Assembly (NCBI GenBank): GCA_029204225.1
Contig: CM055107.1
Location: 31,147,410-31,211,409 of the forward strand
Direction of reading: 5' to 3'
DNA length: 64,000 nt
DNA from: Diphasiastrum complanatum
Lineage: Eukaryota; Streptophyta; Lycopodiopsida; Lycopodiales; Lycopodiaceae
Positions within the stretch are counted from its first letter, which is position 1, and every line of letters starts with the position of its first letter. This document shows positions 44,425-55,460 of the stretch, piece by piece. The position numbers and the translations under genes are program-made. The notes beneath the pieces were generated by a model. The model saw only the letters and a list, made by a program, of their open reading frames with translations, was not told the origin of the DNA and did no database searches.

Positions 44425-44875
44425 AGTTATGGACTCGGCTCATTACATTCGCCATGTCCATTTACATTTATTTTACTTTATGCATAGGCAAGCTTTGGGC
44501 TCTTTTTTATTCATTATTTGACATTTAGAGTATATGATTGGCCTTGGGCCCTATTATTGACATTTAGACCATATTATTGGCCTTGGGCCCTATGATTCAC
44601 TATATTGGTTATTTGGTCATATTACTGAGAGTGGGGGCCTTCTTGGAGGGCGCACTATTTTCCCTCTCAGTTTGGCCCTAGCCATTGGAAGCTTCCTTTT
44701 AGGGCTTCCTCTTGGCTATAAGTAGGGATTCTGTGTCGTTTGTTACTTGGCTTATGATATGATCTCCTTCTTTAGTCTCTTTAAGCTTTCTCTCTCCTGC
44801 TTTCTAGGGTTAAGTCTTGCTTATGTGATGCTTTCATAGACTAAATCTAGATCAGTCGTGGCTACGTTCATAACT
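44425..44875 (+). repeat. Beta 5' LTR
   Basis: Starts AGTTATGG and ends TTCATAACT, an inverted AGTTATG/CATAACT pair in place of the usual TG...CA. TATAAGTA at about 44717 is a probable Pol II promoter. It differs from the 3' LTR at 12 of 451 positions by my count. Confidence 0.92.
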
Positions 44876-44887
44876 TGGTATCAGAGC
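44876..44887 (+). promoter_or_regulatory. Primer-binding site (initiator tRNA-Met type)
   Basis: TGGTATCAGAGC directly follows the 5' LTR, independently fixing its 3' edge. Confidence 0.92.
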
Positions 44888-45893
44888 ACTTTCCTGAGCA
44901 TCTCCATTGAGCAGATTTTTCTCTCACAGGAGGGCGCCCATCTTCAGCTTGGATCTTCACCATTTTTCGGCCGGATCTTCAGCATTTCTCCACACTTGTC
45001 TCGCAGATTTTCATGATGGATCGAAGGAGGACAGGCGCCCACTCGCTGCCCATTTCTAGCGCCCTCTTGCTGGCTGCCTACTGCTGCATTTTCAGCCTTT
45101 TTCCTCCCCTATTTTGGGCGTCCTACTGCCTCCTATTTGCTGCCCTATTGGGCGCCCTCATGCTTGCTGACCAGCACCCTACTGCTCCTTCCTTTGCTGA
45201 AAATTTCCGCTTTTTGCTGCCCCTATTCGCCACCTTCCATCAGCCACTCCTAGCGCCCTACCAGCCCATCTTTTTTATCCAATTTTTTTTTTGTCGTTTA
45301 CTACATCTCTTGGACGCCCACACTCCACCATAGCTGGCACCCTACATCCGCCTCAATTTCAGCTCACCCTCCTACACTGCTGTCTGTGTTCACAACCCTA
45401 CCCCGGACAATACAAACAGGCCTAGATGCTTAGAAAGCCATCCCACCCAACTTCATCGTGCATTGGGATTGCTCCCCGTCTTTATCGCAAACTCTTTTTT
45501 ACCCTTGAAGGGCGATCTCTGATTTTTCAGCCTTGTTTCCTCGCTGCCCATACCTCCTTTTTGTTATCACTTCCTTTCCTTGGCTGCTCCCTTTCCAGTC
45601 CCATAGTCCATTATTGTTTCCCATACTTTTACCCACCGTTTACTCCACGTTGTCGGGCCCTTAGCATCTTTTTTGGAGGCTGCCCGGTACCTCGACATAT
45701 CGTCGCTATTTTTCAGCTCACTTCCGGTTGTGGTTACAAGGTATTTCTTACTTAGTTGTCCTTTCCGTTCATCTTACATCACGAGTTTTATTGTGTCTTT
45801 TCATTGGCGTGTCTGTTGTGACGACTTATGTCCTCTCCTTCAGTTCGTCCAATTGTTTAGCACATTTCTTTTCTCGCTTACTTTTTCTTCCTC
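44888..45893 (+). other. Leader of the beta element
   Basis: About 1 kb, C/T-rich, between primer site and gag. Frames here (for example 45013-45333) have no domain. It repeats GGCGCCC/GCGCCC motifs and long T-runs. Confidence 0.6.
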
Positions 45894-47183
45894 ATGGCTA
45901 GCTCACCCACTACACCTGCGAGTCATTCCGGACCTTTAGATGAACAGTTTGTAGATATGCGTGACTCTCTTACTCTCCTTAGTAGTCGTTTCGACCAAAT
46001 GATGACCGGTTTTACCACTCTACAGACCGGCTTTGCCACTATGCAGTCACAGATTGATTCCTTACAACCACATGGACCTGGCAAAGCCCCTGTTCATTCA
46101 TCATTTGGGTCTCCATTTGGACTTCCATCCTCATCTACTTCCTTGTGGGCCTCATTTTCCACCTAATCCACCACCCGGTTTTTCACGTCCTACAGCTCCT
46201 GAGTCACATTTTCACGACATCTAGCTCCTGAGCCACATTTTGCTTGAGATTTTCGTGATCGGGTACAGCTTGCCACCTATTCTGGTTCCTCTGACGGGAA
46301 CTTGTTAGAGAATTGGTTTGCAAAGCTTGATACTTATTTTCAGATTTACCCTAAGACTGATCCTCAAAAGATCCAGTTAGCCGCCTTACATTTAGATGGA
46401 CGTGCTGCCACTTGGTGGCGGGTCTACCGACTTGATCCTGATTGGGACGGTCTCCAGTTATGGCCTACCTTTCGTCGTGATCTTCGTCATGCTATGATTG
46501 ACCCTCAGTGGCTGAGTCGCCAGTGTAATATATTCTATAGTCTTACTCAGACTAGTGATCTTTCTTCCTATACATATCAGTTTATGGACCTTTCCTACCT
46601 CTTTATAGATCTGCAGCCCACCGAGCTTATTTCTCGCTACATTGCTGGACTTCGTGGTGCTCTACGATACGATGTCTCTTCTTTCCGTCCACCCACACTT
46701 GTTGAGGCCATGTCCCTTGCTAGTACTTTACAGCATAAGTACCCTGATCCTACTCCCTTTCGCTTTTCCCGACCCCGTCCATCTCTTTCACCTCTACCAT
46801 CTTCGGCCCCATCTGCCCCATCCACTGTTGTCCTGACCTCTTCTCTTACTTCTCCCGCTCCTTGCCCTCCGCCTCCTCGTCCTGCTTTTGTCCGACGTTA
46901 CATGTCTGCAGAGTTCGTTGACATTCAATAGAAGCGTCTTTGCTTTCGTTGTAAGAGTCGTGACCACATTGCCCGTGATTGCCGCCAGCCCCTGCCTACT
47001 TCTACTGCTGTTTTCTACCATGAGGGCACTACCCCAGATTAGTCCGATATCTACATTCATATATTTGATGAGCTTGATCTATCTCTTGAGCCTTCTACTG
47101 ATTTACTTCTTGCTACTTGTCATGCTCAGCTTGCTTATGCTACCTGGACAGGGTGCCCCGATCCTCGCTCCATTCGGCTACGT
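45894..47183 (+). pseudogene. Beta gag
   Basis: ATG 45894 opens a helical N-terminus (LLSSRFDQMMTGFTTLQ). In the same frame, after stops around 46164-46240, comes the capsid (FAKLDTYFQIYP, LHLDGRAATWWRVYRLD, 46310-46430), then a Pro-rich linker. After a TAG at 46929 the zinc knuckle CFRCKSRDHIARDC follows (all four ligands intact, about 46945-46985). A further TAG is at 47039. Lesions are single-base stops; no large deletion. Translation continues in frame into the protease. Confidence 0.85.
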
Positions 47184-47546
47184 TTGCGCATTACTGGTCG
47201 TGAGTATATTGCCTTAGTTGATACCGGCAGCACTCATTCCTTTATCAACAGTTATGTTCTCACCCACTTACGCGCTTCACCTATTCCTGCTCCACAGCCT
47301 CTCACAGTCGAGGTTGCCAGTTCTCACTCATTTCCTAGTTCTCAGATGTTTCAGGGATTATCCTACCGCATTGGTGATTTTTCTGGACAGGCAGATCTTT
47401 ATATCATTCCTCTGGAGCGCTATGACCTTATCCTTGGTGCTGATTGGTTTGCTTCATTGGGAGCGGTTACTTTGGACCTGGCTCAGCAGACATTGACATT
47501 TGTTCATGATGCAGTGACCCACTCACTTGCTGGTATTGATTCTTAG
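47184..47546 (+). pseudogene. Beta aspartic protease
   Basis: ALVDTGSTHSFINS contains the D-T/S-G catalytic motif of retropepsins. IIPLERYDLILGADWFASLG is the downstream hydrophobic flap block typical of Gypsy proteases. Ends at a TAG (47544). It shares the gag frame. Confidence 0.85.
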
Positions 47547-49060
47547 GCAGATTTCCAGCTGATCAGCGGGAAGCAGTTTATCCGCAGCCTACCTAAGGCT
47601 CATTGTGCAGCTTTATTATGTGTTCAGCGTGCTGCAGCAGATTCTCCAGTGACTACCTCTCCTCCAGCAGTTGTTCCTCAGGTGATCTTTGACTTATTAC
47701 ATCAGTATGCATTTGTCTTTTCAGAACCTACGACGCTACCACCATTACGTGATGTGAACCACCATATTGATTCGCGTCCTGGCTCTGCTCCTCCCTGTCG
47801 GCCTCCTTACCGTATGTCCAAGTTGAGCGTGATGAGGTTGAGCTTCAGATTACTGCTTTACTAGATCAGGGCCTTATTGTTCCTAGTCACAGTCCTTTTG
47901 GTGCCCCTGTTCTCCTTGTCAATAAGAAAGATGGTTCCAAATGCCTCTGCATTGATTATCGTGCCCTCAATAAGTTGACCATTTGTAACCAGTATTCTAT
48001 TCCTCACATGTATGATCTCTTTGACCAGTTAGGCACCTCTCATCTTTTCTCTAAGATAGACTTACGTTCCGGCTATCACCAAATTAGGATGCATCCTTCG
48101 GACGAACACAAGACTGCGTTTCGTACCCATCTTGGTTTGTATGAGTTTCGTGTTCTTCCTTTTGGTGTTACTAATGGTCCACCTATGTTCCAAAATGTGA
48201 TGAATAACATCATGCGTCCTCTCCTTGGTCGTTGTGTTTTAGTTTATTTTGATGATGTTCTTGTTTTTAGTAAGACTCTTGATGAGCATGTGTTACATCT
48301 TTCATCTGTTTTTCAATTGCTTGTTCACCAGTTGTTTGCTAAACTTTCTAAGTGTTCCTTTGTTGTTGTTGAGATTGAGTTTTTAGGATTTCTCATTTGT
48401 GATGGTCGTATTCGTTTGGACCCTCATAAGGTTCGGGCAATCGCTGATTGGCCTGTTCCCACAGATGTCCACCATCTTCGTATGTCTCTTGGTCTCGCTA
48501 CTCACCTTCGTCATCATGTTCCTCACTTTGCCATTGTGGCTGCCCCTCTTCATGCCCTTTTGAAGAAGTCTAGTGCTTTTTTTTGGACTTCTGATTGTCA
48601 GTTCGCCTTTGACACTCTTCGTCGTGCTGTTGTGGAGGCCTCTGTCCTATGTTTACCACAGTTTGATCAAAAATTTATTGTTGAGACCGATGCTAGTAAT
48701 GTTGGTTTGGGTGCCTTGCTTCGTCAGTCTCAGTGTATTATTGCTTATGAGTCGCGTCATTTACGCTCTTATGAGCAATGTTATTCTGTCCATGAGAAAG
48801 AGCTTCTTGCCATTATCTATGCTCTTAAGAAGTGGCGCCATTACCTGTAACGTGTTCCTTTTGATATCGTTACTGAATATCAGTCCTTACGTTCTCTTCT
48901 CCCATCGTGATCTTAGTGATCGTCAGTTTCGTTGGTTGCAGTTTTTACAAACTTTTGATTTTTCTATTTTGTATCATCCTGGTCGTGCTAACACTGCTGC
49001 TGACGCATTGTCTAGACTTCTTGCTTTATTGAATACCCTTGTTGCCATGATCCCTTCCTG
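47547..49060 (+). pseudogene. Beta reverse transcriptase-RNase H
   Basis: After the TAG, the linker (LHQYAFVFSEPTTLPP) leads into reverse transcriptase; a frameshift near 47822 moves to a second frame. Visible motifs are VPSHSPFGAPVLLVNKKDG, KIDLRSGYHQIRM, FRVLPFGVTNGPPMFQ and VYFDDVLVFSK, with the YFDD catalytic pair at about 48250. RNase H shows ETDASNVGLGALL and YSVHEKELLAIIYALKKW. A TAA at 48848 and another shift precede HPGRANTAADALSR near 48985. Confidence 0.9.
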
Positions 49061-50270
49061 GTTTGATGATCTTCCATCTGCTTATCTTACAGGTTCTGAT
49101 TTTCATGATGTTATAGTTCTGCTCCACCTATGTCGTCTTCACCTCATCAGGCTTATTCCATTGTTGACCACCGTCTTTATCATTATGGTTCTCTATCTAT
49201 TCCTAGTTCTTTGGGTATCCGTTCTCAGTTGTTGTCGGATGCTCATTCGTCCCTAGTTGGGGGTCATTTTGGTTTTCAGAAGTCTTATGCTCGTCTTAAG
49301 GATCATTTCTATTGGCCATCACTTAGAAAAGAGCTTGTTGTACTTATTCGTACCTGTCCTTTCTGCTTACGTAATAAGTACTCTCGTGCTAAGTCCGCTT
49401 GTTTGCTTCAGAGTTGGCCTATTCCTCACCGCCAGTGGACTGATATTTCTATGGACTTCATCATCGGCCTTCCCTGCACCCGTCGTGGTCACGATTCATG
49501 TATGGTGGTAGTTGACAGGTTCTCGAAACAGGCACATTTCATACCCGTCCGCAGTACTATCACAGCAGAGCAGTGTGCACGCTTGTTCCTTCCAGAGATA
49601 TTTTGCCTACATGGGTTTCCTCGTACTATCCTTTCTGATCGGGATAGTAAGTTTACATCATTGTTCTGGACAGAGCTTATGCGTATATTGGATGTACACC
49701 TTTTTATGGGGTTTGCTTATCATTCTACTTCTGATGGGCAGTCTGAGGTCCTTAACAGGATCCTTGAGGATTATTTGCGCTATTTTGTTACTCTTTCAGG
49801 GAAGGATTGGGATCAGCACTTATGTTTGGCAGAGTATAGCTATAACAGCTTTGTTAGTACCAGCACCAGCGTTGCACCATTTTTATTATCTCATGGTTAT
49901 GCACCTCTTTTACCTGGTATTCCTCTTCCTCCCGAGGATACACCTATGACACTGTCTTCATTTCTATCAGGTGCTCGCGAGCTTATTCTCCAGGCCAGTT
50001 CCCATTTGCAGCAGGTCCATCAGCGTTATCAGGCTTCAATTGATCATCATCGATGTCATGTTGAGTTTCATGTTGGTGATATGGTATATCTACGCCTACG
50101 GTTTGCACGTCATCATTTTATTCAGGGCCATGCTTCTACTGAGAAGCTTGTACCACCTGTGATATATTCCATGTCAGTTTATTACGTGCTGCTATTGAGG
50201 ATGATGCTCCTCGTGATGCTGAGTTTCCTACTGCACCGGATCTCTTTCCTTTATTACTTGCTGCTATCCT
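49061..50270 (+). pseudogene. Beta integrase
   Basis: The H2C2 zinc domain (GGHFGFQKSYARLKDHFYWP, CPFCLRNK, 49255-49380) is followed by the DDE core: first Asp in WTDISMDFIIGLP, second in ILSDRDSKFTSLFW, Glu in DGQSEVLNRILEDYL. All three catalytic residues are present in one open frame (49130-50160). The frame is lost near 50115, before the GPF module, where sequence corresponding to the next ~30 codons is garbled. Confidence 0.9.
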
Positions 50271-50274
50271 TCAG

Positions 50275-50511
50275 GTGCGTTTGCATCATAGTCGACGCCG
50301 TCGGCAGATTCAGTTTCTAGTCCAGTGGGATGGTCGTCCTGTTGAGGAGGCCACATGGGAGCCTATTGATGTATTTTATCATACACCGTCACTTGCGGAT
50401 CAGGCTCGTGCTCTTGCCGCACTTGTTGATTCCTCTACATCAGTTGTTGCTCCAGTTGTTACTACACCAGATGCTGTTCCAGTTGATCTTCCAGGGCTTG
50501 CTGTTACTTGA
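50275..50511 (+). pseudogene. Beta chromodomain
   Basis: RRRRQIQFLVQWDGRPVEEA followed by TWEPID is a chromodomain attached to the integrase C-terminus, the defining feature of chromoviruses. It probably steers insertion to particular chromatin. It is in a different frame from the integrase core because of the upstream shift. Confidence 0.85.
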
Positions 50512-50545
50512 TCCAGTCCTTTATGGCAGTTGGGTCTTATTTTTG

Positions 50546-50555
50546 TGTCGGGGAG
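50546..50555 (+). other. Beta polypurine tract
   Basis: GTCGGGGAG lies immediately before the 3' LTR and would prime plus-strand DNA synthesis. Confidence 0.6.
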
Positions 50556-51006
50556 AGTTATGGACTTGGCTCATTACATTCGCCATATCCATTTACATTT
50601 ACTTTACTTTATGCATAGGCAGGCTTTGGGCCCTTTTTTATTCATTATTTGACATTTAGACTATATGGTTGGCCTTGGGCCCTATTATTGACATTTAGAC
50701 CATATTATTGGCCTTGGGCCCTATGATTCACTATATTGGCTATTTGGTCATATTATTGAGAGTGGGGGCCTTCTTGGAGGGCGCACTATTTTCCCTCTCA
50801 GTTTGGCCCTAGCCACTGGAAGCTTTCTTTTAGGGCTTCCTCTTGGCTATAAGTAGGGATTCTGTGTCATTTGTTACTTGGCTTATGATATGATCTCCTT
50901 CTTTAGTCTCTTTAAGCTTTCTCTCTCCTGCTTTCTAGGGTTAAGTCTTGCTTATGTGATGCTTTCATAGACTAAATCTAGATCAGTCGTGGCTACGTTC
51001 ATAACT
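50556..51006 (+). repeat. Beta 3' LTR
   Basis: 451 bases, the same length as the 5' LTR, with the same AGTTATG/CATAACT ends, followed by the AGTGA target duplication. Confidence 0.92.
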
Positions 51007-51011
51007 AGTGA

Positions 51012-51689
51012 GAGGCATTGCATCGACACCTCAGGGGCATGGCATCAGCTAACATTATCCTCCCCCTAAAGTGTTGCAGGAACCACTGCACTACCACAGC
51101 TTTGATGCTTGGTTCTTGGAAAGGCATGGGTCAATGTTTGCCTGCGTAAAACCAAGAACTCATTTGTCGCTATCATCATGCTTCTTAGCAACAACTTCAA
51201 TGTTTGCAATGGCTTGTCAAGATAGCCCTACATAATTGATTGTCTCTTGTTTGTCTTTCTCGGCTTTCTTTTTGTCAAGAGACTTCTCGAAGCCAATTTT
51301 CTTTCTGATGGCTTCAAATGTCATGAATCTCGTTTTTTTTAATGCCCAACGGAATAGGTCCTAGATAAGGCCTAATTTCTGATATAAACTTGTTCGTATA
51401 CCAGCTCTCGATCATCTAAACATATTGTCCTCTGAAAATCTTCTGACTCTTTTCATTCATCAAATTGCCTTCGGATCTTGTCTTTGGATTTCTCAGACAA
51501 TTTCTTGAAGGTCTTGTCAAATAATCATCAATTGCCTTGGCACTCTTTGTATCATCTTTTCTGCTTCTAGGTGTTTCTCAGTTCTTCTCCCAGTCAAAGT
51601 CTCGGTCTCATCGACACTCTTGTCTCAACAAGAAGAGGAGAACTTTCAATTTGTAGGTTGCACAAACCTTGGGTTATCAGTCTCTAAGG
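51012..51689 (-). other. Unassigned relic sequence
   Basis: No recognised domain. The minus strand between 51640 and 51200 has a Lys-rich coding-like stretch (SWYTNKFISEIRPYLGPIPL near 51400) with stops and shifts, probably an old element frame. It is contiguous with the sequence left of the beta insertion (before 44420). Confidence 0.3.
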
Positions 51690-52186
51690 GTATAAAGTCC
51701 TCACAACAGGATTCTAGTCTAAGCATACCATACAAAGCAACAACACATGGGATCCGGTGGAGGTTAAACCAACCCAACCAAACCTAGATCGTACGGATCT
51801 AGCCCCCAAGCTATGGATCAATCAGAGTCATGGAAAGAGGAGTCACACCAGCAACATGTAGCTACTCATCACAAATCAAGCATGCACTAGTGAGAGCCCA
51901 ACATGTATACTTATACCCTCCAAGGCCCATGCACCACTAGTAGTGCACTGTGACACCTCACTGGACACTTCTGTAGCCTATCTGGGCCATGTCATCCAGT
52001 TTCCTAATGATTCACTGATAGACCCATACCAACTCCACCTGGCATGTGTTTAGGCCTACAACCATTACTTATGACCATGTACACATAAGGGCCCCAATTC
52101 CCTTATAGTCGCAATCAACTTACGGGTCGTTGGTCTACCGATCTCTAGCATGGACACGCTACTCGAGACCAGTCATGGGCATGACA
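51690..52186 (-). repeat. 3' LTR, family alpha (copy 3)
   Basis: Minus strand TGTCATGCCC to GGACTTTATA. It is preceded on that strand by a purine tract and a Gypsy integrase tail, so it is a 3' LTR. It is the longest of the three alpha copies. Confidence 0.8.
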
Positions 52187-52202
52187 TTCTTCCCCCCTTA
52201 TT
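52187..52202 (-). other. Alpha polypurine tract
   Basis: The minus strand reads AATAAGGGGGGAAGAA immediately before the LTR. Confidence 0.75.
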
Positions 52203-52331
52203 CAGCTTCTGTCCTCAGAACTTAAAACTGGAAAAGTTCCTTCTTAAGCTTCCTTCCTGTTTCCAAGAATCGTCATCGTCTGTACATCCCCTCCATCAAA
52301 CCAGATGCTCGGTAACTATACAATTTCTCAA

Positions 52332-52577
52332 TCATTTAGTTCTTGTATCCAAGATCTTTTTGAGTTCAAGACGAGATACACCTGATGATTCATCCAGTAG
52401 GTCCAACTGATCTCCAGATCCAAGAAGCTCTCCTTCACTTAGACTCTTTTTGAGACGACTAACATGAAATATGGGATGCATTTGTGATCCTTCCGGGAGT
52501 TCCAATTGGTAAGCTAAGGATCCGATCTTTTTCAAGATCTTAAACGGTCCTCTATATCTAGGGGACAACTTAGTTGT
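52332..52577 (-). pseudogene. Alpha Ty3/Gypsy integrase C-terminus
   Basis: [20 protein letters not shown] then [20 protein letters not shown], the GPF/Y module of Gypsy integrases, continuing to the stop at 52332. A chromodomain-like tail is not obvious. The frame begins exactly at a junction with Copia sequence near 52577, so the integrase core has been lost. Confidence 0.85.
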
Positions 52578-52614
52578 TCTTCTGTGCTACAATGAACAAC
52601 ATGAATTTCACGAC

Positions 52615-53650
52615 TCAACAGTCTCTCACGTATAAAGTGATACTGAAATCAATGTGTTTAGTTCTCGCATGGAACACTGGATTCTTTGCTAGCTGAATGC
52701 CACTCTGACTGTTGCTATGTAATGTCGTGGGATTTTTTTGTTTCATGCCAACTTCTTCCAAGATTTGTCTCAACCATATAGCTTCATGTGTTGCACTACA
52801 CATTGCCTTATACTCTGCTTCTGTGGTGGAAAGAGCAATTGTGCTTTGCTTTTTACAAGACCAGGAAAAGCAAGTACCACAAAACTGGAATACATACCCT
52901 GTGGTGGATCTATGATCATCATAGTCATCTCCCCAATCTGCATCCACATAGCCACACAACTCAGGTAAACCATCATGCTTCCTATAAATCAAGCCATAAT
53001 TTGAAGCTCCTTTCACATAACACAAAATGCGTTTAGCTGCCTTCCAATGTGTTTCCGTAGGTGCTACCATAAACTGACTTACAATGCCAACAACATAGCA
53101 TACATCTGGTCTAGTCGTGGTAAGGTAAATCAAGCTCCCTACTAACTGCCTATACAGTGTAGCATCAAATGACTATGACTCATCAAGTTTAGAAAGATTT
53201 TTACCTTGTTCAATAGGAGTATTCACTAGTTTGCAATCCTGCAACTAAACCTGTGCAGCAACTCTTTGACATACTTCACCTGTGTTAAACCCACTTCGTG
53301 TCCTTTTTGCCACACCTCTACTCCAAGGCAATAATGCATCAGTTGAGGTCTGTCATCTCGAATTGTTCCATGAGGTCTTTCTTGATCATATTTATCATCT
53401 CTTGATTATTTTCCATAATAATCAAGTCATCAACATAAAGAGCAATTAAAGCAACCATACCATCAAAGCATAAGACATATAGATTTGGATCAGAATGTGT
53501 TCTCACCATCCCCTTTGAACAAAAGTAGGCATCAATCCTGCTATACCACGCACGTGGTGTCTGTTTAAGACTGTAAAGCACTTTCTTCAAGCGACATACT
53601 TTATTTTCCTGTCCCTTTATTACAAAGCCTTCAAGTTGATCCATGAACAC
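52615..53650 (-). pseudogene. Copia reverse transcriptase-RNase H
   Basis: Reverse transcriptase (53650-53339) shows EGFVIKGQENKVCRLKKVLY, SLKQTPRAWYSRID and LYVDDLIIMENN, with the YVDD pair intact. After frameshifts RNase H (53133-52615) shows IYLTTTRPDVCYVVGIVSQF, GYVDADWGDDYDDHRSTTGY, STTEAEYKAMC and the C-terminal ARTKHIDFSITLYVRD. The linker between them contains stops. Confidence 0.9.
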
Positions 53651-54012
53651 TCTTCTTCTAACTCACCATTTAGAAAAGCAGATTTCACATCCATCTGATG
53701 CAAAGGCCAACCAAAATGTGAAGCTAAAGCAACAAGTAGACATAGAGTATTTTACTTACATATCGACGCAAAGGTCTCCTCATAGTTGATGCCTTTACTT
53801 TGTGCATACCCTTTGATCACCAATCTTGTCTTGTGCTTTGCTATACTTCCATCTGCATGGTACTTAGTCCTGTATACCCATTTGCAACCAATGGGTTTCT
53901 TGCCAACTGGTGGGTCTACTAAGTCCCATGTGCTATGCTTAGCAATTGACTCCATCTCCTCTCCCATGGCCTTGACCCAAATGTCATCATCCTTCACTTC
54001 ACCATAAGTCAA
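53651..54012 (-). pseudogene. Copia reverse transcriptase N-terminus
   Basis: WVKAMGEEMESIAKHSTWDL, KPIGCKWVYRTKYHADGSIA and YAQSKGINYEETFA are the entry of Copia reverse transcriptase. Stop at 53752, then the MDVKSAFLNGEL-like block continues in another frame (53751-53651). Confidence 0.88.
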
Positions 54013-55460
54013 AGGTTCTTTGCTTTGAATAATGCTAGATAAGAGAGCCTAATTTGCTTCATACCTTTCAGGTTGTGTCTTCTCTCTTGTTGATCTTCGT
54101 AGCTCTCCCTGGGTAGATGATCCTGGAAAGTCATCCATGTCGCGGCTCTCCAACAATCTCTCAAACCACTTAGGGAGCTTCCTGTCAGGTGATCGGCTTC
54201 CTGGTGAAAATGTATCCCACGGTACATCCTTCTCCTTGCGTTTGTCACCTGCAACTTCAATCCTTCTTGCACCAAAAGGTTTGTCCCTACCTCTCCAACT
54301 TGTCTCTTGAAGTTGAATAGTAGTATCTTGAGATGTATCCTCATGTTCATCACTTGGAAGGTCAATGAATGGATCATCATCAGAAGGTATCATCACTATA
54401 CCATCTTTCCCACTGGATGTGTCTATCTTCTCAGCATCCTCATCTTCATACATCTTGGATTTATCAAAGATAACATCACGACTTACATGGATTTTGTTTT
54501 CCACTGGATCAAAACATCTATAGCCCTTCACACGTTCATCACATCCTAGGAATATATACTTGATAGCTTTCATATCAAGTTTATGTCTCTCTTTCTTAGG
54601 AATGTGTACAAAGGCCTTACATCCAAAGATTTGCAAGTGGTTCACTTTTGGCTTCTACTTCGTGAATGCTTCCTCAAGTATTATCTTTGGTATGGCAATG
54701 GTAGGACTTCTATTTTGAAGATAGACTGCCGTACGGCATGCTTCTGACCAAAAATCGTTTGGTAGTTTCATCTCAACTAGCATAGATCTGGGACTTTCCA
54801 CAATCGTACGATTCTTGCGCTCAACTACACCAGAGAGCAGGAGTATGAGCTTGCATAAATTGTCCACATTGATCACAAAGATCATTGAAGTCATTAGACT
54901 TGTACTCACCTCCACTATCTGATCTTAAGATTTTGATCTTCCTACCTGTTTGATTTTCGATCAATGCTTTGAATCTCTTGAAATTGTCAAATGCATCTGA
55001 TTTCTTCTTCAAGAAGTAGATCCACGTCTTATGTGGCGTATCATCAATAAAGGTCATGAAATAGAAGGCTTTACCTAAGGACATGGTCCTCATAGGCCCG
55101 CATAAATCTATGTGGATTAAATCCAAGATGTTCTTTGCTCTTGCAACACCACCTTTATTGAACTTCTCTCGATGCTTCTTCCCATATACACATGATTTGC
55201 ACATCGATTTCAAGTGGTCTTCTATAGTAGGCAATCTTGTTACCATCTCCAATTTTCTCATCAAACTGAGGCTTCCCAAGTTTATGTGACCAAGCCTCTT
55301 ATGCCACAAATCAGTTTGCGATGGAATGGACGATACGAGTCCATGTTGCCCCTTGATTGTAGCATTCAACCTGTACAATTTTGTATTGGGCTCCTTTACT
55401 CCATCCGCAATAACTTTGAACTTTTGGTTCTACTTTCAGCTTTTAATCAGTAATGAATCG
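54013..55460 (-). pseudogene. Copia integrase
   Basis: The zinc domain (LWHKRLGHINLGSLSLMRKL, then CKSCVYGKKHREKF, 55300-55150) is followed by the core with LIHIDLCGPM, TFIDDTPHKTWIYF and ILRSDSGGEYKSNDF. A short degraded or deleted segment at about 54840 is followed by the catalytic Glu block VVERKNRTIVESPRSML in another frame (54915-54655). The C-terminal part has IFGCKAFVHIPKKERHKLD and FLGCDERVKGYRCFD, then an acidic linker to 54049. Confidence 0.9.

Larger units (their letters stand above)
44420..51011 (+). mobile_element. Complete Ty3/Gypsy chromovirus, family beta
   Basis: Two 451-bp LTRs (44425-44875 and 50556-51006), a primer-binding site one base beyond the 5' LTR, gag, protease, reverse transcriptase, RNase H, integrase with chromodomain, and a purine tract before the 3' LTR. 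The AGTGA target duplications (44420-44424 and 51007-51011) are perfect. The coding part has several stops and frameshifts, so it is structurally complete but not autonomous. Confidence 0.92.

Noticed and set aside
45013-45333. Hydrophobic 106-codon frame resembling a membrane protein
   Set aside because: Lies in the beta element leader between primer site and gag; its hydrophobicity comes from C/T-rich sequence and it has no homologous domain.
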